Source: Roseomonas sp. (lineage in GTDB: Bacteria > Pseudomonadota > Alphaproteobacteria > Acetobacterales > Acetobacteraceae). From it: DNA of 64,000 nt. The position numbers and the translations under genes are program-made. Below the pieces are notes generated by a model, which was not told the origin of the DNA, searched no databases, and was given only the letters and a program-made list of their open reading frames with translations. Shown here in pieces: positions 36,859 through 46,039 of the stretch; position 1 is the first letter of the stretch, and every line of letters starts with the position of its first letter. Location of the stretch: assembly GCA_020249265.1 (NCBI GenBank), contig JADCGA010000001.1, positions 372,001 to 436,000 on the forward strand. The letters are read 5' to 3'.

Positions 36859-37290
36859 CTAACCGGCCTTGCGGTCCAGCACCGCGGTGGTGAGGCGCGA
36901 TACGCAGGCGAGCTTGCCATTGGGCCGATGGATTTCAGTCTGCCAGACCTGGGTGCGCCGGCCGAGATGAAGGGGCCGGCACAGCGCAGTCACTATCTCG
37001 CCCTCCGGTACGGCTGAGACATGATTGGCATTCACTTCCAGCCCGACGGCATATTGGCCTTCGGGCAAGGTCAAGGTGGTGGCGATGCTCCCCAAGGTTT
37101 CAGCCAGCACCACCGAGGCGCCGCCATGCAAAATCCCATAGGGCTGCACATGGCGCCGATCGACCGGCATCTCGGCGCGCAGGAAATCCCGTCCGACCTC
37201 AAGAATGCGGATACCAAAGGCGCCAGGCAGGCTATCGCCTAGCCGCGCTTCGATGGCTTCCGGGGTGGCGGGGCGTTGCCAAATGGGCAT
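36859..37290 (-). CDS. PaaI-type thioesterase (hotdog fold)
   Basis: A 143-residue hotdog thioesterase. The core is HVQPYGILHGGASVVLAETLGSIATTLTLP, with the HGG motif and the downstream Glu typical of PaaI/YdiI proteins, followed by VGLEVNANHVSAVPEG. It hydrolyses acyl- or aryl-CoA esters. The ATG at 37290 (MPIWQRP) is chosen because the open frame further upstream runs into dispersed repeat copy C. Confidence 0.88.
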   Translation of the reverse strand: MPIWQRPATPEAIEARLGDSLPGAFGIRILEVGRDFLRAEMPVDRRHVQPYGILHGGASVVLAETLGSIATTLTLPEGQYAVGLEVNANHVSAVPEGEIVTALCRPLHLGRRTQVWQTEIHRPNGKLACVSRLTTAVLDRKAG

Positions 37291-37292
37291 GT

Positions 37293-37407
37293 CAGTGGTG
37301 CGATTCATGCTGAAATTATCCTCTATTCCAAATGCCCCCACGCACCACTAGCCATGTATTTGCCGGGCCGATTCACGCTGCTGCCCTGAACCGACAGGCG
37401 CGATCGG
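37293..37407 (+). repeat. Dispersed repeat family 1, copy C
   Basis: Arms AGTGGTGCG (37294-37302) and CGCACCACT (37341-37349) are perfect. The tail GGGCCGATTCACGCTGCTGCC, then CTGAACCG and GCGATCGG matches copy A through to its end. The element begins three bases upstream of the thioesterase start and is inverted relative to copy A with respect to its neighbour gene. The rest of the gap, 37408-37657, shows no gene or clear motif. Confidence 0.75.
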
Positions 37408-37657
37408 TTAACCAGGGTTATGTCGTGCTGGTAAACCAGACCATCTTGCGGCCCCGGGAGCAAGGGCGGGCATTACGATTATTGCCATCTCAATTTCAGG
37501 AAATCACCAACCTATATGGCCGGATTTTCGAATCCGGGTCATGATGGTTCACTTAACGCTCCCAAGGTCAGCATTTTGCCGTAAACTGAAATTCAATGGC
37601 GAAATCAGTAGACATCAGTTTCGCCTGATGTGACCACCCCACCGGAAGGGTTTACGA

Positions 37658-38962
37658 TTGAGGCTTTTGCTGGACATTTCGCGCCTGATTGATGGCTCTT
37701 GGCGTTCCATGCCAACCGGTATTGATCGCGTGGAACTTGCCTATGCGCGACATTGGCTAAAAAAAGACCCTGAGCGCGTGACATTCTTGTTGCGGGGCCC
37801 GCTTGGCTCGGCGGTCGCAGTGCCGCGCAGCCTCGTGTCTGATTTTGTCCTGGCGGTGGAAACGCGTCGCATTGGCGCCCTCGGTTGGGAAGATGCGGCA
37901 AGGCCGGCGGCTCAGCTTGCACGTTCAGCAATCATTAGGCTTTTGCTGGGTCGTGGCATGCTGGACTTGGCGCGCGCTTTACGGACACCAGAGGAAAGCA
38001 TCTATGTGCTTGTGTCGCACGCATTGGCGGAGCGGCCTCGCCCGATCGCGGCCATCAAGCGCAAAGGGGTGAAATTCATCCCCCTGGTGCATGATCTTAT
38101 TCCGGTGGCTTATCCTGAATACACCTCTCCCGCCGGGGCCAGGCGTCACTTGCGCCGACTTGAAGCCTTTGCAGGTTTGGCGGATGGCATCATTGTCAAT
38201 TCGCAGGCGACAGGAGATGATTTGGGGCCGCATTTGTTGCGAAGCACGCAGCAGCTGCCACGTCTCTGCGCCCCGCTTGGGATTGATACGCCGATCCCTG
38301 ACCCGAATTACCCCGCGCCCGCCGGTGCGTATTTCGTATGCATTGGCACGATTGAACCACGCAAGAATCACCTGCTGCTCTTGAATACCTGGCGAGTCTT
38401 CGCGGAGCGCCTTGGCGTTGAAGCGCCGAAGCTTCTGCTGATTGGTCGGCGCGGATGGGAAAATGAAAACATCGTGGATATGCTGGATCGCTGCCCGGCA
38501 ATGATAGGCCTTGTGCGTGAATACAAGGGCCTGCCTGACAAGGCGGTTGCCAGCCTGCTGCAAGGCGCGCGGGCGCTGCTTTTTCCTTCCTTCGCTGAGG
38601 GCTATGGCCTGCCGCTTGCCGAAGCGCTGGCGCTTGGCGTGCCCGCCATTTGTTCAGACTTGCCGGCGCTGCGCGAAGTTGGCGGGGATGCGCCGGAATT
38701 TCTCGACCCGCTTGATGGGCTTGGCTGGCGCCGCTTGATCCTGAACTATGCGGAGCCCGATAGCGGGATGCGCGAAGCACAATTGGAACGCATAGGAATC
38801 TGGTCGCGGCCAAGCTGGGATCAGCATTTCGCCTTGGTGGACCCATGGCTGCGGCAGATAGCTTGTGCGGGCCAGGCAAAGAAAGCGCCCCAGGATCCTG
38901 CAGAGGCGGTTCATGGGGTTACCGAAGCAAGGCTGCACACAGCTTTCGCCCAAGGACCCTGA
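37658..38962 (+). CDS. Glycosyltransferase family 1 (GT4-like)
   Basis: A 434-residue glycosyltransferase. The N-terminal half has MRLLLDISRLIDG and TGIDRVELAYARH. The donor-binding half contains FVCIGTIEPRKNHLLLLNTW, LLLIGRRGWENENIVDML and ALLFPSFAEGYGLPLAEALALG with the EX7E motif. It probably builds a surface polysaccharide or glycosylates a secreted product. The start is TTG at 37658 with GGAAGGG eight bases upstream, and there is no ATG nearby. The gene stands alone, with a synthase remnant after it. Confidence 0.87.
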   Translation: MRLLLDISRLIDGSWRSMPTGIDRVELAYARHWLKKDPERVTFLLRGPLGSAVAVPRSLVSDFVLAVETRRIGALGWEDAARPAAQLARSAIIRLLLGRGMLDLARALRTPEESIYVLVSHALAERPRPIAAIKRKGVKFIPLVHDLIPVAYPEYTSPAGARRHLRRLEAFAGLADGIIVNSQATGDDLGPHLLRSTQQLPRLCAPLGIDTPIPDPNYPAPAGAYFVCIGTIEPRKNHLLLLNTWRVFAERLGVEAPKLLLIGRRGWENENIVDMLDRCPAMIGLVREYKGLPDKAVASLLQGARALLFPSFAEGYGLPLAEALALGVPAICSDLPALREVGGDAPEFLDPLDGLGWRRLILNYAEPDSGMREAQLERIGIWSRPSWDQHFALVDPWLRQIACAGQAKKAPQDPAEAVHGVTEARLHTAFAQGP

Positions 38963-39006
38963 GGCAGCCATGCCGGGCCAAACAAGAAGCAAGCGGTAAA
39001 AGGCCC

Positions 39007-39370
39007 CGAAACATCGCCATCATGGGCGCGGCGGCCAGGTTGCCCGGGGCGTCTGATTATGCCGCTTATGCCGATAGGCTGCGCCAGGCTATTGATGCCG
39101 GCACCGAAATTCCCGATGTGGGTTTCAAAAGGCACGTCGGTATCACCCGCGCCTTGGCGAAGCGAGGCGCAGTTATAGCTTCGCCACCGGCACGATGGGC
39201 GGCATCCAGCGTCTTGACGCGGAAGCCTTCGGCCTATCTTCTGGCGACCCTGGCGAGGCTGCGCCCGAATGAAGGCTTACTCATTCATGATGGTTCGGGC
39301 AACATTGGCCAGGCAGTGCCGCAAACCGCCGGGGCCGCCGTGGCGACCGCGGCAGAAGGCGCAAGGGTAA
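39007..39370 (+). pseudogene. Remnant of a type I polyketide/fatty acid synthase
   Basis: Fragments of a multidomain synthase in two frames. From about 39010, NIAIMGAAARLPGASDYAAY matches the start of a ketosynthase domain (IAIVGMAxRFPGAxDxxxF). In another frame at 39180-39270, TGTMGGIQRLDAEAFGLSSG resembles the ketosynthase FDAExFGIS block. At 39232-39330 the first frame reads AYLLATLARLRPNEGLLIHD, then GSGNIGQAV, which fits the enoylreductase cofactor loop (LIHSGSGGVGQAA). No frame covers a complete domain, so an internally deleted relic is likely. Confidence 0.55.
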
Positions 39371-39403
39371 GGCCCGCGAATGGGTCGCGAGCCTTGCCGA
39401 GTT

Positions 39404-40057
39404 TCAGATTTCCTCTTCGCCCCAATCGGCGCTGGCATCATTGCCGTAATCGGCAGTCGCATCCTGCGGCGCATCACCGCCCCAGGGGGAGGCTGAGGGC
39501 ACAGCGTCCTGCGCGAAGCCGCCGGCGGAGGCCGCCTCAGCCGCACCACCGCTGCCCAAGGCGCCCATCAGCATATTGCCGAGCATGATGCCGCCAGCGA
39601 CCCCAGCCGCGGTGGCCAGCGCGGTGCCGAGGAAACCACCGCCCGGGCGCTGTTGCAGCGCCTGCGGATTATGGCCGGGCGGGTAATAGGGCTGCGGGCG
39701 CGGTGGCATGGGGGCCGGGCGATTGCCACCAAACAGGCCGCCAAGCATGCCGCCCTTCTGCGCCTGGCCTTCACGGCGCCCGGCTTCAGCTTCCCATTCC
39801 AATTGCTGCATGCGGTTATTCGCTTCGATCAGCGCGGCTTCCTGCGCAAAAGCCGCTTGCGTGATGCGGTAGCGCGCTTCCGGATAGCGCGTGAAAAGCT
39901 CCGCGATCAGGCGATCAGCTTCCGGGTCCATGGGCGGCAGGTTCGGCTTTTGCGCCGAGCTTGCGCCCCAAGGGCCAGAAGGCGCGCCAGCGACTGCGGC
40001 ATTGCCGCTCATGCGCTCAACAAACGCGGTGATGATCCGCTTTTCCTCATCCGTCAT
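39404..40057 (-). CDS. DUF2076 family protein
   Basis: A 217-residue protein of the DUF2076 (periplasmic-ligand-binding-sensor-like) family. The start is MTDEEKRIITAFVERMSG, then PEADRLIAELFTRYPEARYR, ITQAAFAQEAALIEANNRMQ and a coiled stretch. A Gly/Pro-rich middle, a hydrophobic GTALATAAGVAGGIMLGNML segment and an acidic C-terminus (DWGEEEI) follow. The function is unknown. The ATG at 40057 follows GGAGAAGG. Confidence 0.85.
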   Translation of the reverse strand: MTDEEKRIITAFVERMSGNAAVAGAPSGPWGASSAQKPNLPPMDPEADRLIAELFTRYPEARYRITQAAFAQEAALIEANNRMQQLEWEAEAGRREGQAQKGGMLGGLFGGNRPAPMPPRPQPYYPPGHNPQALQQRPGGGFLGTALATAAGVAGGIMLGNMLMGALGSGGAAEAASAGGFAQDAVPSASPWGGDAPQDATADYGNDASADWGEEEI

Positions 40058-40203
40058 GGTGTAATCCTTCTCCCGACATAAATGGCGCCGGCGGATTCGC
40101 GCCCGCCCGGCTGCACGCGCAGGAATTGGCCCGGAAGGGCCAGGCTTTCAAGCGGCTCATTCTGGGTTCATGCAACTGACATGAAGCGGGCGGGGGTCTC
40201 TGG

Positions 40204-40359
40204 TCAGAAGTCGCTCACGCGGCCCTTTTGTTCCCAATCGCCAAAGCGGGTCGGTTCCGGGCCTTTGGGGCCGCCGATCTCCTTGGGCTTCGGGGGCGGC
40301 GCCTTGGTGGGCGGCGGTATTGGGGGCGCCGGGGTTTCGGGGGCGGGTTTCTCGGTCAT
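40204..40359 (-). CDS. Succinate dehydrogenase assembly factor 4-like protein (DUF1674)
   Basis: A 51-residue protein with a Pro/Lys-rich start and the diagnostic C-terminus GPEPTRFGDWEQKGRVSDF. This matches the DUF1674/SDHAF4 family, which binds flavinylated SdhA in succinate dehydrogenase assembly. The ATG at 40359 is used, and an in-frame Met slightly upstream is possible. It is divergent from htpX with 57 bases between. It is too short to be found by ordinary length cut-offs. Confidence 0.85.
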   Translation of the reverse strand: MTEKPAPETPAPPIPPPTKAPPPKPKEIGGPKGPEPTRFGDWEQKGRVSDF

Positions 40360-40416
40360 GACAAAAGGGCCTGGCATCTTTAACATAGTCGGTTGAGGGA
40401 GAAGGAAAGGCACTTC

Positions 40417-41352
40417 ATGGCCGGCTATACCCGCACTGTCATCCTGCTTGCCGCGCTGACCGCGTTGTTTGGCGTGATCGGCCTGATGATGGGCGGTGAG
40501 CAGGGCATGATCATGGCGCTGCTTTTCGCCGGGGGCATGAATATCTTCTCCTGGTGGAACAGCGATAAGATGGTGCTGCGGATGCATCATGCCCAGCCCA
40601 TCAGCCAGCAGGAAGCACCGCGGCTTTATGACATGACCGCGCAGCTTGCCGCCAATGCGGGCCTGCCCATGCCGGCGCTTTATGTCATTCACGAAGAACA
40701 GCCCAATGCCTTCGCCACCGGGCGCAACCCGCAAAATGCCGCCGTTGCGGTGAATACCGGCCTTTTGGACATGCTTTCTGAGGAGGAAGTGGCTGGCGTG
40801 ATTGCGCATGAATTGGCGCATATCAAGAACCGCGACACGCTGGTGATGACCGTCACCGCCAGCATTGCCGGGGCCATTTCAGCGCTGGCGCAATTCGGCT
40901 TGCTGTTCGGGCGCGGGCGGGATCGGCAGAACCCCTTCGGCCCGATCGGGCTATTGCTGATGGTGATCCTGGCGCCCATGGCCGCTGCCATTGTGCAAAT
41001 GGCGATCAGCCGGTCACGTGAGTATGAGGCTGACAAGATGGGCGCCGAGATTTGCGGCCAGCCCATGGCCCTGGCCGGCGCCCTGCGGAAGTTGGAATAC
41101 TACGCCCACCAGCGTGTGAACCAGCGCGCCGAGGCCAACCCCGCGACCGCGCATATGTTCATCATCAACCCGCTTTCAGGGGCGCGCATGGATAATCTTT
41201 TTTCGACCCATCCACGCACCGATAACCGGGTGGCAGCGCTGGAAAAACTGGCTGCCAGCCTGGGGGCATTGCCGGGGCGCGGCGCCTGGGGTGGAAGCTC
41301 GGTCCCGCCCATCGGCAAGCCACCGCCGGCACGGCGCGGGCCTTGGGGGTAA
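40417..41352 (+). CDS. htpX: Zinc metalloprotease HtpX
   Basis: A 311-residue inner-membrane protease for misfolded membrane proteins. Two N-terminal TM helices, the zinc motif [18 protein letters not shown] (HEXXH), two further TM segments ([34 protein letters not shown]) and the third zinc ligand in [12 protein letters not shown] are all present. [13 protein letters not shown] is a family C-terminal mark. The ATG at 40417 (MAGYTRT) follows GAAGGAAAGG. Confidence 0.95.
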   Translation: MAGYTRTVILLAALTALFGVIGLMMGGEQGMIMALLFAGGMNIFSWWNSDKMVLRMHHAQPISQQEAPRLYDMTAQLAANAGLPMPALYVIHEEQPNAFATGRNPQNAAVAVNTGLLDMLSEEEVAGVIAHELAHIKNRDTLVMTVTASIAGAISALAQFGLLFGRGRDRQNPFGPIGLLLMVILAPMAAAIVQMAISRSREYEADKMGAEICGQPMALAGALRKLEYYAHQRVNQRAEANPATAHMFIINPLSGARMDNLFSTHPRTDNRVAALEKLAASLGALPGRGAWGGSSVPPIGKPPPARRGPWG

Positions 41353-41390
41353 AGCTGGCAGTCCCGGCCTGGGGCGGCTAAACTCTGCTC

Positions 41391-42011
41391 ATGAAAACCC
41401 TAACGCGCCTTCTCCCTTTGGCTGTGATCGCTTTGGTGCTCACGCAAGCCCGCCCCGCCGCTGCGCAATTCGCCGCGCCGCCAGGCCAGCCGGGGGCGCA
41501 ACCGCCACGCCCCCCTGCCCTGCCCGGGCTTGCCGCGCGCCGCGCGCCAGAGCCCATACCAGCCGATGAAAACGCCAATCTCTCACCGACACCCGCACTG
41601 TTTGATGCCATCACGCGCGGCGATCTGGCGGCGGCGCGTGATGCGGTTAATCGCGGCGCGGATTTGAATGGCCGCAACGCCCTTGGTCTGACGCCGGTGG
41701 ATTGGGCGGTGGATCAGGGGCGCAACGACATCCTGTTCTATCTGCTCTCCGCGCGCGGCATGGCCGGCAGTTCCGGCCCGACCAATGCGCGCAGCGCCGC
41801 CGCCGCCCGCGCCGAGCAGGAACGCGCCGAACGTGCCGCGCAGCAGGAAGCGCTCCGCCTGTCACGTCAGGCCGCGGCGCAGGGAGCGCGGGCGCCGAGC
41901 GTTTCCATCAGACCCAGGCTTTTTGCCAATGATGGCGGCGCGGCACAGTTGGAATCGGGCTTTCTTGGCTTTGACGCCGGGCGCCCAGGTGGCGTGCGCC
42001 GCGGCGGCTGA
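41391..42011 (+). CDS. Exported ankyrin-repeat protein
   Basis: A 206-residue protein. The signal peptide is MKTLTRLLPLAVIALVLTQA with an AAA-Q cleavage region, then a Pro-rich linker. One to two ankyrin repeats (PALFDAITRGDLAAARDAVN, then RGADLNGRNALGLTPVDWAV) and an Ala/Glu/Arg-rich helical tail follow. Probably periplasmic, mediating protein contacts. The role is unknown. It begins 38 bases after htpX. Confidence 0.75.
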   Translation: MKTLTRLLPLAVIALVLTQARPAAAQFAAPPGQPGAQPPRPPALPGLAARRAPEPIPADENANLSPTPALFDAITRGDLAAARDAVNRGADLNGRNALGLTPVDWAVDQGRNDILFYLLSARGMAGSSGPTNARSAAAARAEQERAERAAQQEALRLSRQAAAQGARAPSVSIRPRLFANDGGAAQLESGFLGFDAGRPGGVRRGG

Positions 42012-42012
42012 G

Positions 42013-42900
42013 ATGGCGTTTTTCGAAGGCTTCACGCTGGAAACACGCGAAGCCAATGGTCAGAGCATCAGGCTCCGCCGTGTTGGTTCAGGCCCACCGC
42101 TTTTGCTACTGCATGGCAATCCGCAAACACATGCCATGTGGCATCGCGTGGCGCCTGTTCTGGCACGTGACTTTACCGTGATTGCGCCCGATCTGCGCGG
42201 TTATGGGTTTTCATCCAAGCCCGCTGTCAGCGCCGATCACGCGCCTTATGCCAAGCGCGAAATGGCCGCCGATATGGTGGCGCTGATGGCAGGGCTTGGC
42301 TTTCCGCAGTTCCAGATACTTGCGCATGATCGCGGTGCGCGTGTGGCGCATAGGTTGGCGCTGGATACGCCGCACGCGGTGGAACGGCTATGTGTGCTGG
42401 ATATCATCCCAACGCTTGAACATTTCGAACGCGCCGATATGGCGTTTGGCCTTGGCTATTATCACTGGTTCTGGCTGGCGCAGCCGCATGATCGCCCGGA
42501 ACGCATGATCCTGCGCGATGTTGAGGATTGGTTCGATTTGCACACATCGCGCGAACCCAAGGACAAATCCTTCTTCCACCCGGAAGCGCGTGCGGATTAT
42601 CTGGCGGCGCTGCATCTGCCCGGCACGGTGGCCGCGATTTGCGAGGATTACCGCGCCGCAACCACGATTGATCTGGACCATGACCGCGCATCGCGCGACG
42701 CAGGGCAGAAAATCACCTGCCCGCTGCTGGCACTTTGGGGTGCCAAGGGCAGCATCCCCAAATGGTATGACGCGCTGGCGATTTGGCGCAGCTACGCAGC
42801 CGGCCCTGTCACTGGCGGTGCGGTTTCTTCCGGCCATTATCTGGTGGAAGAAGCACCGGAAGAAGTGCTGAATTACCTGCGGGATTTTCTGCGGCGCTAA
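42013..42900 (+). CDS. Haloacetate dehalogenase-like alpha/beta hydrolase
   Basis: A 295-residue alpha/beta hydrolase of the fluoroacetate/haloacetate dehalogenase type, releasing halide through an aspartyl ester. LLLLHGNPQTHAMWHR (oxyanion HGxP), QILAHDRGARVAHRLAL with Asp nucleophile and substrate-binding Arg, LGYYHWFWLAQPHDRPE with the halide-site His-Trp, and SSGHYLVEEAPE with the catalytic His match the family. Epoxide hydrolases share the Asp, but the YHWF and DRGARVAHR blocks favour the dehalogenase. The ATG at 42013 lies directly after the ankyrin gene. The stop overlaps a convergent stop. Confidence 0.82.
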   Translation: MAFFEGFTLETREANGQSIRLRRVGSGPPLLLLHGNPQTHAMWHRVAPVLARDFTVIAPDLRGYGFSSKPAVSADHAPYAKREMAADMVALMAGLGFPQFQILAHDRGARVAHRLALDTPHAVERLCVLDIIPTLEHFERADMAFGLGYYHWFWLAQPHDRPERMILRDVEDWFDLHTSREPKDKSFFHPEARADYLAALHLPGTVAAICEDYRAATTIDLDHDRASRDAGQKITCPLLALWGAKGSIPKWYDALAIWRSYAAGPVTGGAVSSGHYLVEEAPEEVLNYLRDFLRR

Positions 42901-43694
42901 TTCTTGGGCTGCGGGTATTGCAGCACCAGAACCTCACCACCCTCAGCGCCCGCCACGATTTCCAAAGCGGCTTCATCGGCGGTCACGAAAAGCGCGGCCA
43001 AGCGGTCCAAGGTCTTGCCTTCATGCAGAATGCTGCCGGCGGCGACAATCATGGATTGCCCCGCGCCTGTCGCCGGATCGGGCGCTGCAATTCGGCCATT
43101 GGGCGGAATGCGCAGCATGAAAATGCCAAGCCCATCCGGTTCCCCGAGTACGGTTTCACACACCGCTTCACGCCGCGCGGCAAGCGCTTCGGCGCTGCTT
43201 GGCAGAATGGGATCGGCCAGCACATAGCGCTTCGGGCCTTTCACCATGCGTTCCCGCGCTGCCGGCAGGAAATGCGCGCCGGTGCTATCTGCACTGGCGC
43301 GGAGCGTGAAGTATTTCAGCCCACCATCACCGGGCGTGATCGGCCCATAACCGGTGCAGGCGCCAGCGAAATGCGCCATGATCGGGCCAACGTCATGCCG
43401 GCCAATACGCCCGCCACCATCCACCACCACCTGGAATTGATCCACAAAATGGAAATGCGGATGCACAACGGCATTCGGTTCCTGTTCCACAAGAAAAGCT
43501 TGCGGCGGCCTCATTTCACCTGGTTCGGGCGGGATGAAGACTTCAGCATTCATCGCATTCGGGTCAACGGAATTGGATGATTTGGGCGAAGGCGGCGGGC
43601 CGAAATAATCCGTCCGCCAAATGCGCCCACCGCCTGGCGCATTGCGCGCAAACCGTGTCGGGGCCGCCTGGCCCAAGGCATTTGCATAAATCAT
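42897..43694 (-). CDS. Cupin-like protein of unknown function
   Basis: A 265-residue protein. VVHPHFHFVDQFQVVVDGGG resembles the first cupin motif (HxH...E/Q), with GLKYFTLRASAD and an acidic C-terminal strand. A clear second cupin motif was not found, so the fold is inferred. No signal peptide. The ATG at 43694 (MIYANALGQAA) is chosen over 43787 because the extra residues are not protein-like. Convergent overlap of four bases with the dehalogenase. Confidence 0.5.
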   Translation of the reverse strand: MIYANALGQAAPTRFARNAPGGGRIWRTDYFGPPPSPKSSNSVDPNAMNAEVFIPPEPGEMRPPQAFLVEQEPNAVVHPHFHFVDQFQVVVDGGGRIGRHDVGPIMAHFAGACTGYGPITPGDGGLKYFTLRASADSTGAHFLPAARERMVKGPKRYVLADPILPSSAEALAARREAVCETVLGEPDGLGIFMLRIPPNGRIAAPDPATGAGQSMIVAAGSILHEGKTLDRLAALFVTADEAALEIVAGAEGGEVLVLQYPQPKN

Positions 43695-43785
43695 CCGCTG
43701 CCACTCCCGCTTTCGGCAATGCTTGGCCACGCTGTTGCATCGGCCAAGGCTATGCGGCCATAATCTAACATCCGAAAGGCACCAC

Positions 43786-43826
43786 AAATCAAGGCGCCAT
43801 GCTTGAAATCAAGGCGCCATGCTTGG
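43786..43826 (+). repeat. Tandem duplication of a 20-base unit upstream of a Bug protein gene
   Basis: AAATCAAGGCGCCATGCTTG occurs twice in direct succession (43787-43806 and 43807-43826), ending just before the GGGAGGAAAG ribosome binding site of the next gene. The core GGCGCC is itself palindromic. It may be an operator duplication or a replication slip. Confidence 0.7.
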
Positions 43827-43837
43827 GAGGAAAGAAA

Positions 43838-44833
43838 ATGCTGGCATTCCGGGGCCATGCCCGAGTCTTTTTCGCGCTGTCCGCAATGTTGCTCGGATTG
43901 GTAGCGCCGCTGCCAGCCGCGCAAGCGCAGGAATGGCCCAATCGGCCGATCCGCATTCTGGTGGGCTTCCCACCCGGCCAGGCGACGGATGTGATTGCGC
44001 GGCTGCTGGCTGAACGGCTTACGGAAAATCCCGGCTGGTCCATGTTGATTGACAATCGCCCAGGCCAGGGCGGCAGCCTTGCCGCGGCGCAGGCCGCGCA
44101 ATCAGCACCCGATGGCCATACGCTGCTGTTGAGCGCGACAGCACCACTGGCGACCAACCCCAATCTTTACGCCAATGTCGGCTATGATCCGCGGCGGGAT
44201 TTCGCGCCGATCAGCCTGGTCGCCAACCTGCCCTTTGTGGTCTTCGTCAATCCCAATGTTGCGGCACGCAATGTGGCAGAGCTGATCGCACTCGCCAAAG
44301 CGCGCCCGGGGCAATTGACCTATGCGACTTCGGGCAATGGCACGACTTCGCATCTGATTACCATGATGTTTGCGCGCGCGGCGGGCGGGTTGGAATTGAC
44401 CCATGTGCCCTATCGTGGCGGCCCGCAGGCGCTGACCGATCTGCTGGCCGGGCGCATAGACATCATGATTGATACCGAGCTTTTCGCCCTGCCCCATATT
44501 CGCGAAGGTCGCGTGCGCGCGCTTGCGGTGACAACAGCGCAGCGCACCGCATTGCAGCCGGAATTGCCGACACTTGCTGAATCGGGGCTTGCGGGATTTG
44601 ATGCCGCCGCCTGGCTTGGCCTGGTGGCGCCGGCCGGCACGCCACGCCCTATTGTTGAAAGGCTCAATCGCGAATTGCACCGCATCCTGGCGGAACCCGC
44701 AACGCGGGAGAGGCTTTCGGGCCTCGGCGCGCAAGTCATGACCAGCACGCCGGATGATTTCCTGGCTTTCATGCGCAGCGAATATGTCAAATGGGGCAAT
44801 GCGGTACGCGAGAATAATGTGAAGCTGGATTGA
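43838..44833 (+). CDS. Bug/TctC-family tripartite tricarboxylate transporter substrate-binding protein
   Basis: A 331-residue periplasmic binding protein. A Sec signal ([21 protein letters not shown]) precedes [24 protein letters not shown], the standard Bug start; [20 protein letters not shown] and [16 protein letters not shown] follow. The ATG at 43838 is fixed by GGGAGGAAAG. Orphan, without TctA/TctB. Seven bases precede the rubredoxin gene. Confidence 0.9.
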   Translation: MLAFRGHARVFFALSAMLLGLVAPLPAAQAQEWPNRPIRILVGFPPGQATDVIARLLAERLTENPGWSMLIDNRPGQGGSLAAAQAAQSAPDGHTLLLSATAPLATNPNLYANVGYDPRRDFAPISLVANLPFVVFVNPNVAARNVAELIALAKARPGQLTYATSGNGTTSHLITMMFARAAGGLELTHVPYRGGPQALTDLLAGRIDIMIDTELFALPHIREGRVRALAVTTAQRTALQPELPTLAESGLAGFDAAAWLGLVAPAGTPRPIVERLNRELHRILAEPATRERLSGLGAQVMTSTPDDFLAFMRSEYVKWGNAVRENNVKLD

Positions 44834-44840
44834 TCGCGCG

Positions 44841-45023
44841 ATGACCGAGGCTGCGTTTCAGGTTTGGGAATGCGCGCTATGCGGCTTCATTTATGATGAA
44901 GCGAAGGGCGCGCCGGAAGAAGGCTTGGCGCCCGGCACGCGCTGGGCTGATGTGCCGGAGGATTGGACCTGCCCCGATTGCGCCGCAGGCAAGGCGGATT
45001 TTGAGATGCGGTTGCAGGGGTGA
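44841..45023 (+). CDS. Rubredoxin
   Basis: A 60-residue rubredoxin, a small cytoplasmic electron carrier with one iron bound by four cysteines. The two ligand pairs are [15 protein letters not shown] and [13 protein letters not shown]. The spacing and the intervening [12 protein letters not shown] are classic. It lies 7 bases after the Bug gene, possibly co-transcribed, but its redox partner is not obvious here. Confidence 0.95.
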   Translation: MTEAAFQVWECALCGFIYDEAKGAPEEGLAPGTRWADVPEDWTCPDCAAGKADFEMRLQG

Positions 45024-45037
45024 TGCCCCTAAGCCTG

Positions 45038-46039
45038 TCAGGCGCGCGCCAAAAACGCCCTTAGCCTGAAGGCAGCATCGGCATTTACCGCACCTTCCGG
45101 CATTTCCCCGCGCGCAAGCGCTGCGATCTGGCGCACCGTATCCATGGCCTGGTGTTCCATGGCTTCCGGCGTCATGCCGCCAATATGCGGGGTCGCCACC
45201 ACATCGGCACGCGCTGCCAGTGCCGGGTTTGGTCGTTGATCCGGCGCACTACCCACATCCATGGCGGCGCCGACCAGATGCCTGGATTCAAGCGCTGCCA
45301 TCAGCGCCATTTCATCCACCAATTCCCCGCGCGAGAGATTGATGAAACGCGCCCCTGGCTTCATGGCGGCAAAGGCAGCGGCATTGAAAAGATGCTTGGT
45401 GGAAGCGTCAGAGATCGCAAGGCACACAACAATATCCGATATTGCCAGCACTTCTGCAAACGGCGCCTGGGTGATGCGCGGATCGGTCACCTTGGCGCAG
45501 GGATCCGCCACCGCCACATGCATACCAAGCGCAAGCGCAACTTCAGCCAAGCGCTGACCGATGCGCCCGTAACCGATAATGCCAAGCCGTGCGGCAGAAA
45601 GCTGCAAGCCCATGCGCCCTTGCGGCAAACCGCCAGCGCGATAGGTGCTGGCCATGGCACTGACATCGCGCGCCATATCCACCATGAAGCCCAGCCCCAA
45701 TTCCACCACCGCATCCACGAAGCCCGGCGTGGCGCGCGTTACCAATACGCCCGCCGCGCTGGCAGCCGGCACATTGATGGTTGAGATATCCACCGCCACG
45801 CGCAGAAACGCCAGAAGCTCCGGCATGGCGGTGAAGGTTTCGGGAAGGCCCGGCGTTGCGCGATCCGCCACAATGGCATGGCAACCGCGCGCCGCTTCCG
45901 CCAAGGCATCGCCAGACAGCACGCCTGTGCTGGGATTGCGAATAACCTCGGCATGTTCAGCCAAGGCGGCGAGCGCACGCGCGCCGTAATAGCCTTCGAA
46001 CATCTCAGCTGTATGCGAGAGAAATACGCGGAGCGTCAT
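45038..46039 (-). CDS. D-isomer-specific 2-hydroxyacid dehydrogenase
   Basis: A 333-residue NAD-dependent dehydrogenase. The Rossmann motif is LGIIGYGRIGQRLAEVALAL, the substrate Arg is in FINLSRGELVDEMALM, and the catalytic His in VATPHIGGMTPEAMEHQ. The N-terminal flavodoxin-like domain (VADRATPGLPETFTAM...) completes the fold. It may reduce or oxidise small 2-keto/2-hydroxy acids; the phosphoglycerate dehydrogenase subtype is not assured, since no ACT domain is present. The ATG at 46039 is used; the long upstream frame is noncoding. Confidence 0.88.
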   Translation of the reverse strand: MTLRVFLSHTAEMFEGYYGARALAALAEHAEVIRNPSTGVLSGDALAEAARGCHAIVADRATPGLPETFTAMPELLAFLRVAVDISTINVPAASAAGVLVTRATPGFVDAVVELGLGFMVDMARDVSAMASTYRAGGLPQGRMGLQLSAARLGIIGYGRIGQRLAEVALALGMHVAVADPCAKVTDPRITQAPFAEVLAISDIVVCLAISDASTKHLFNAAAFAAMKPGARFINLSRGELVDEMALMAALESRHLVGAAMDVGSAPDQRPNPALAARADVVATPHIGGMTPEAMEHQAMDTVRQIAALARGEMPEGAVNADAAFRLRAFLARA

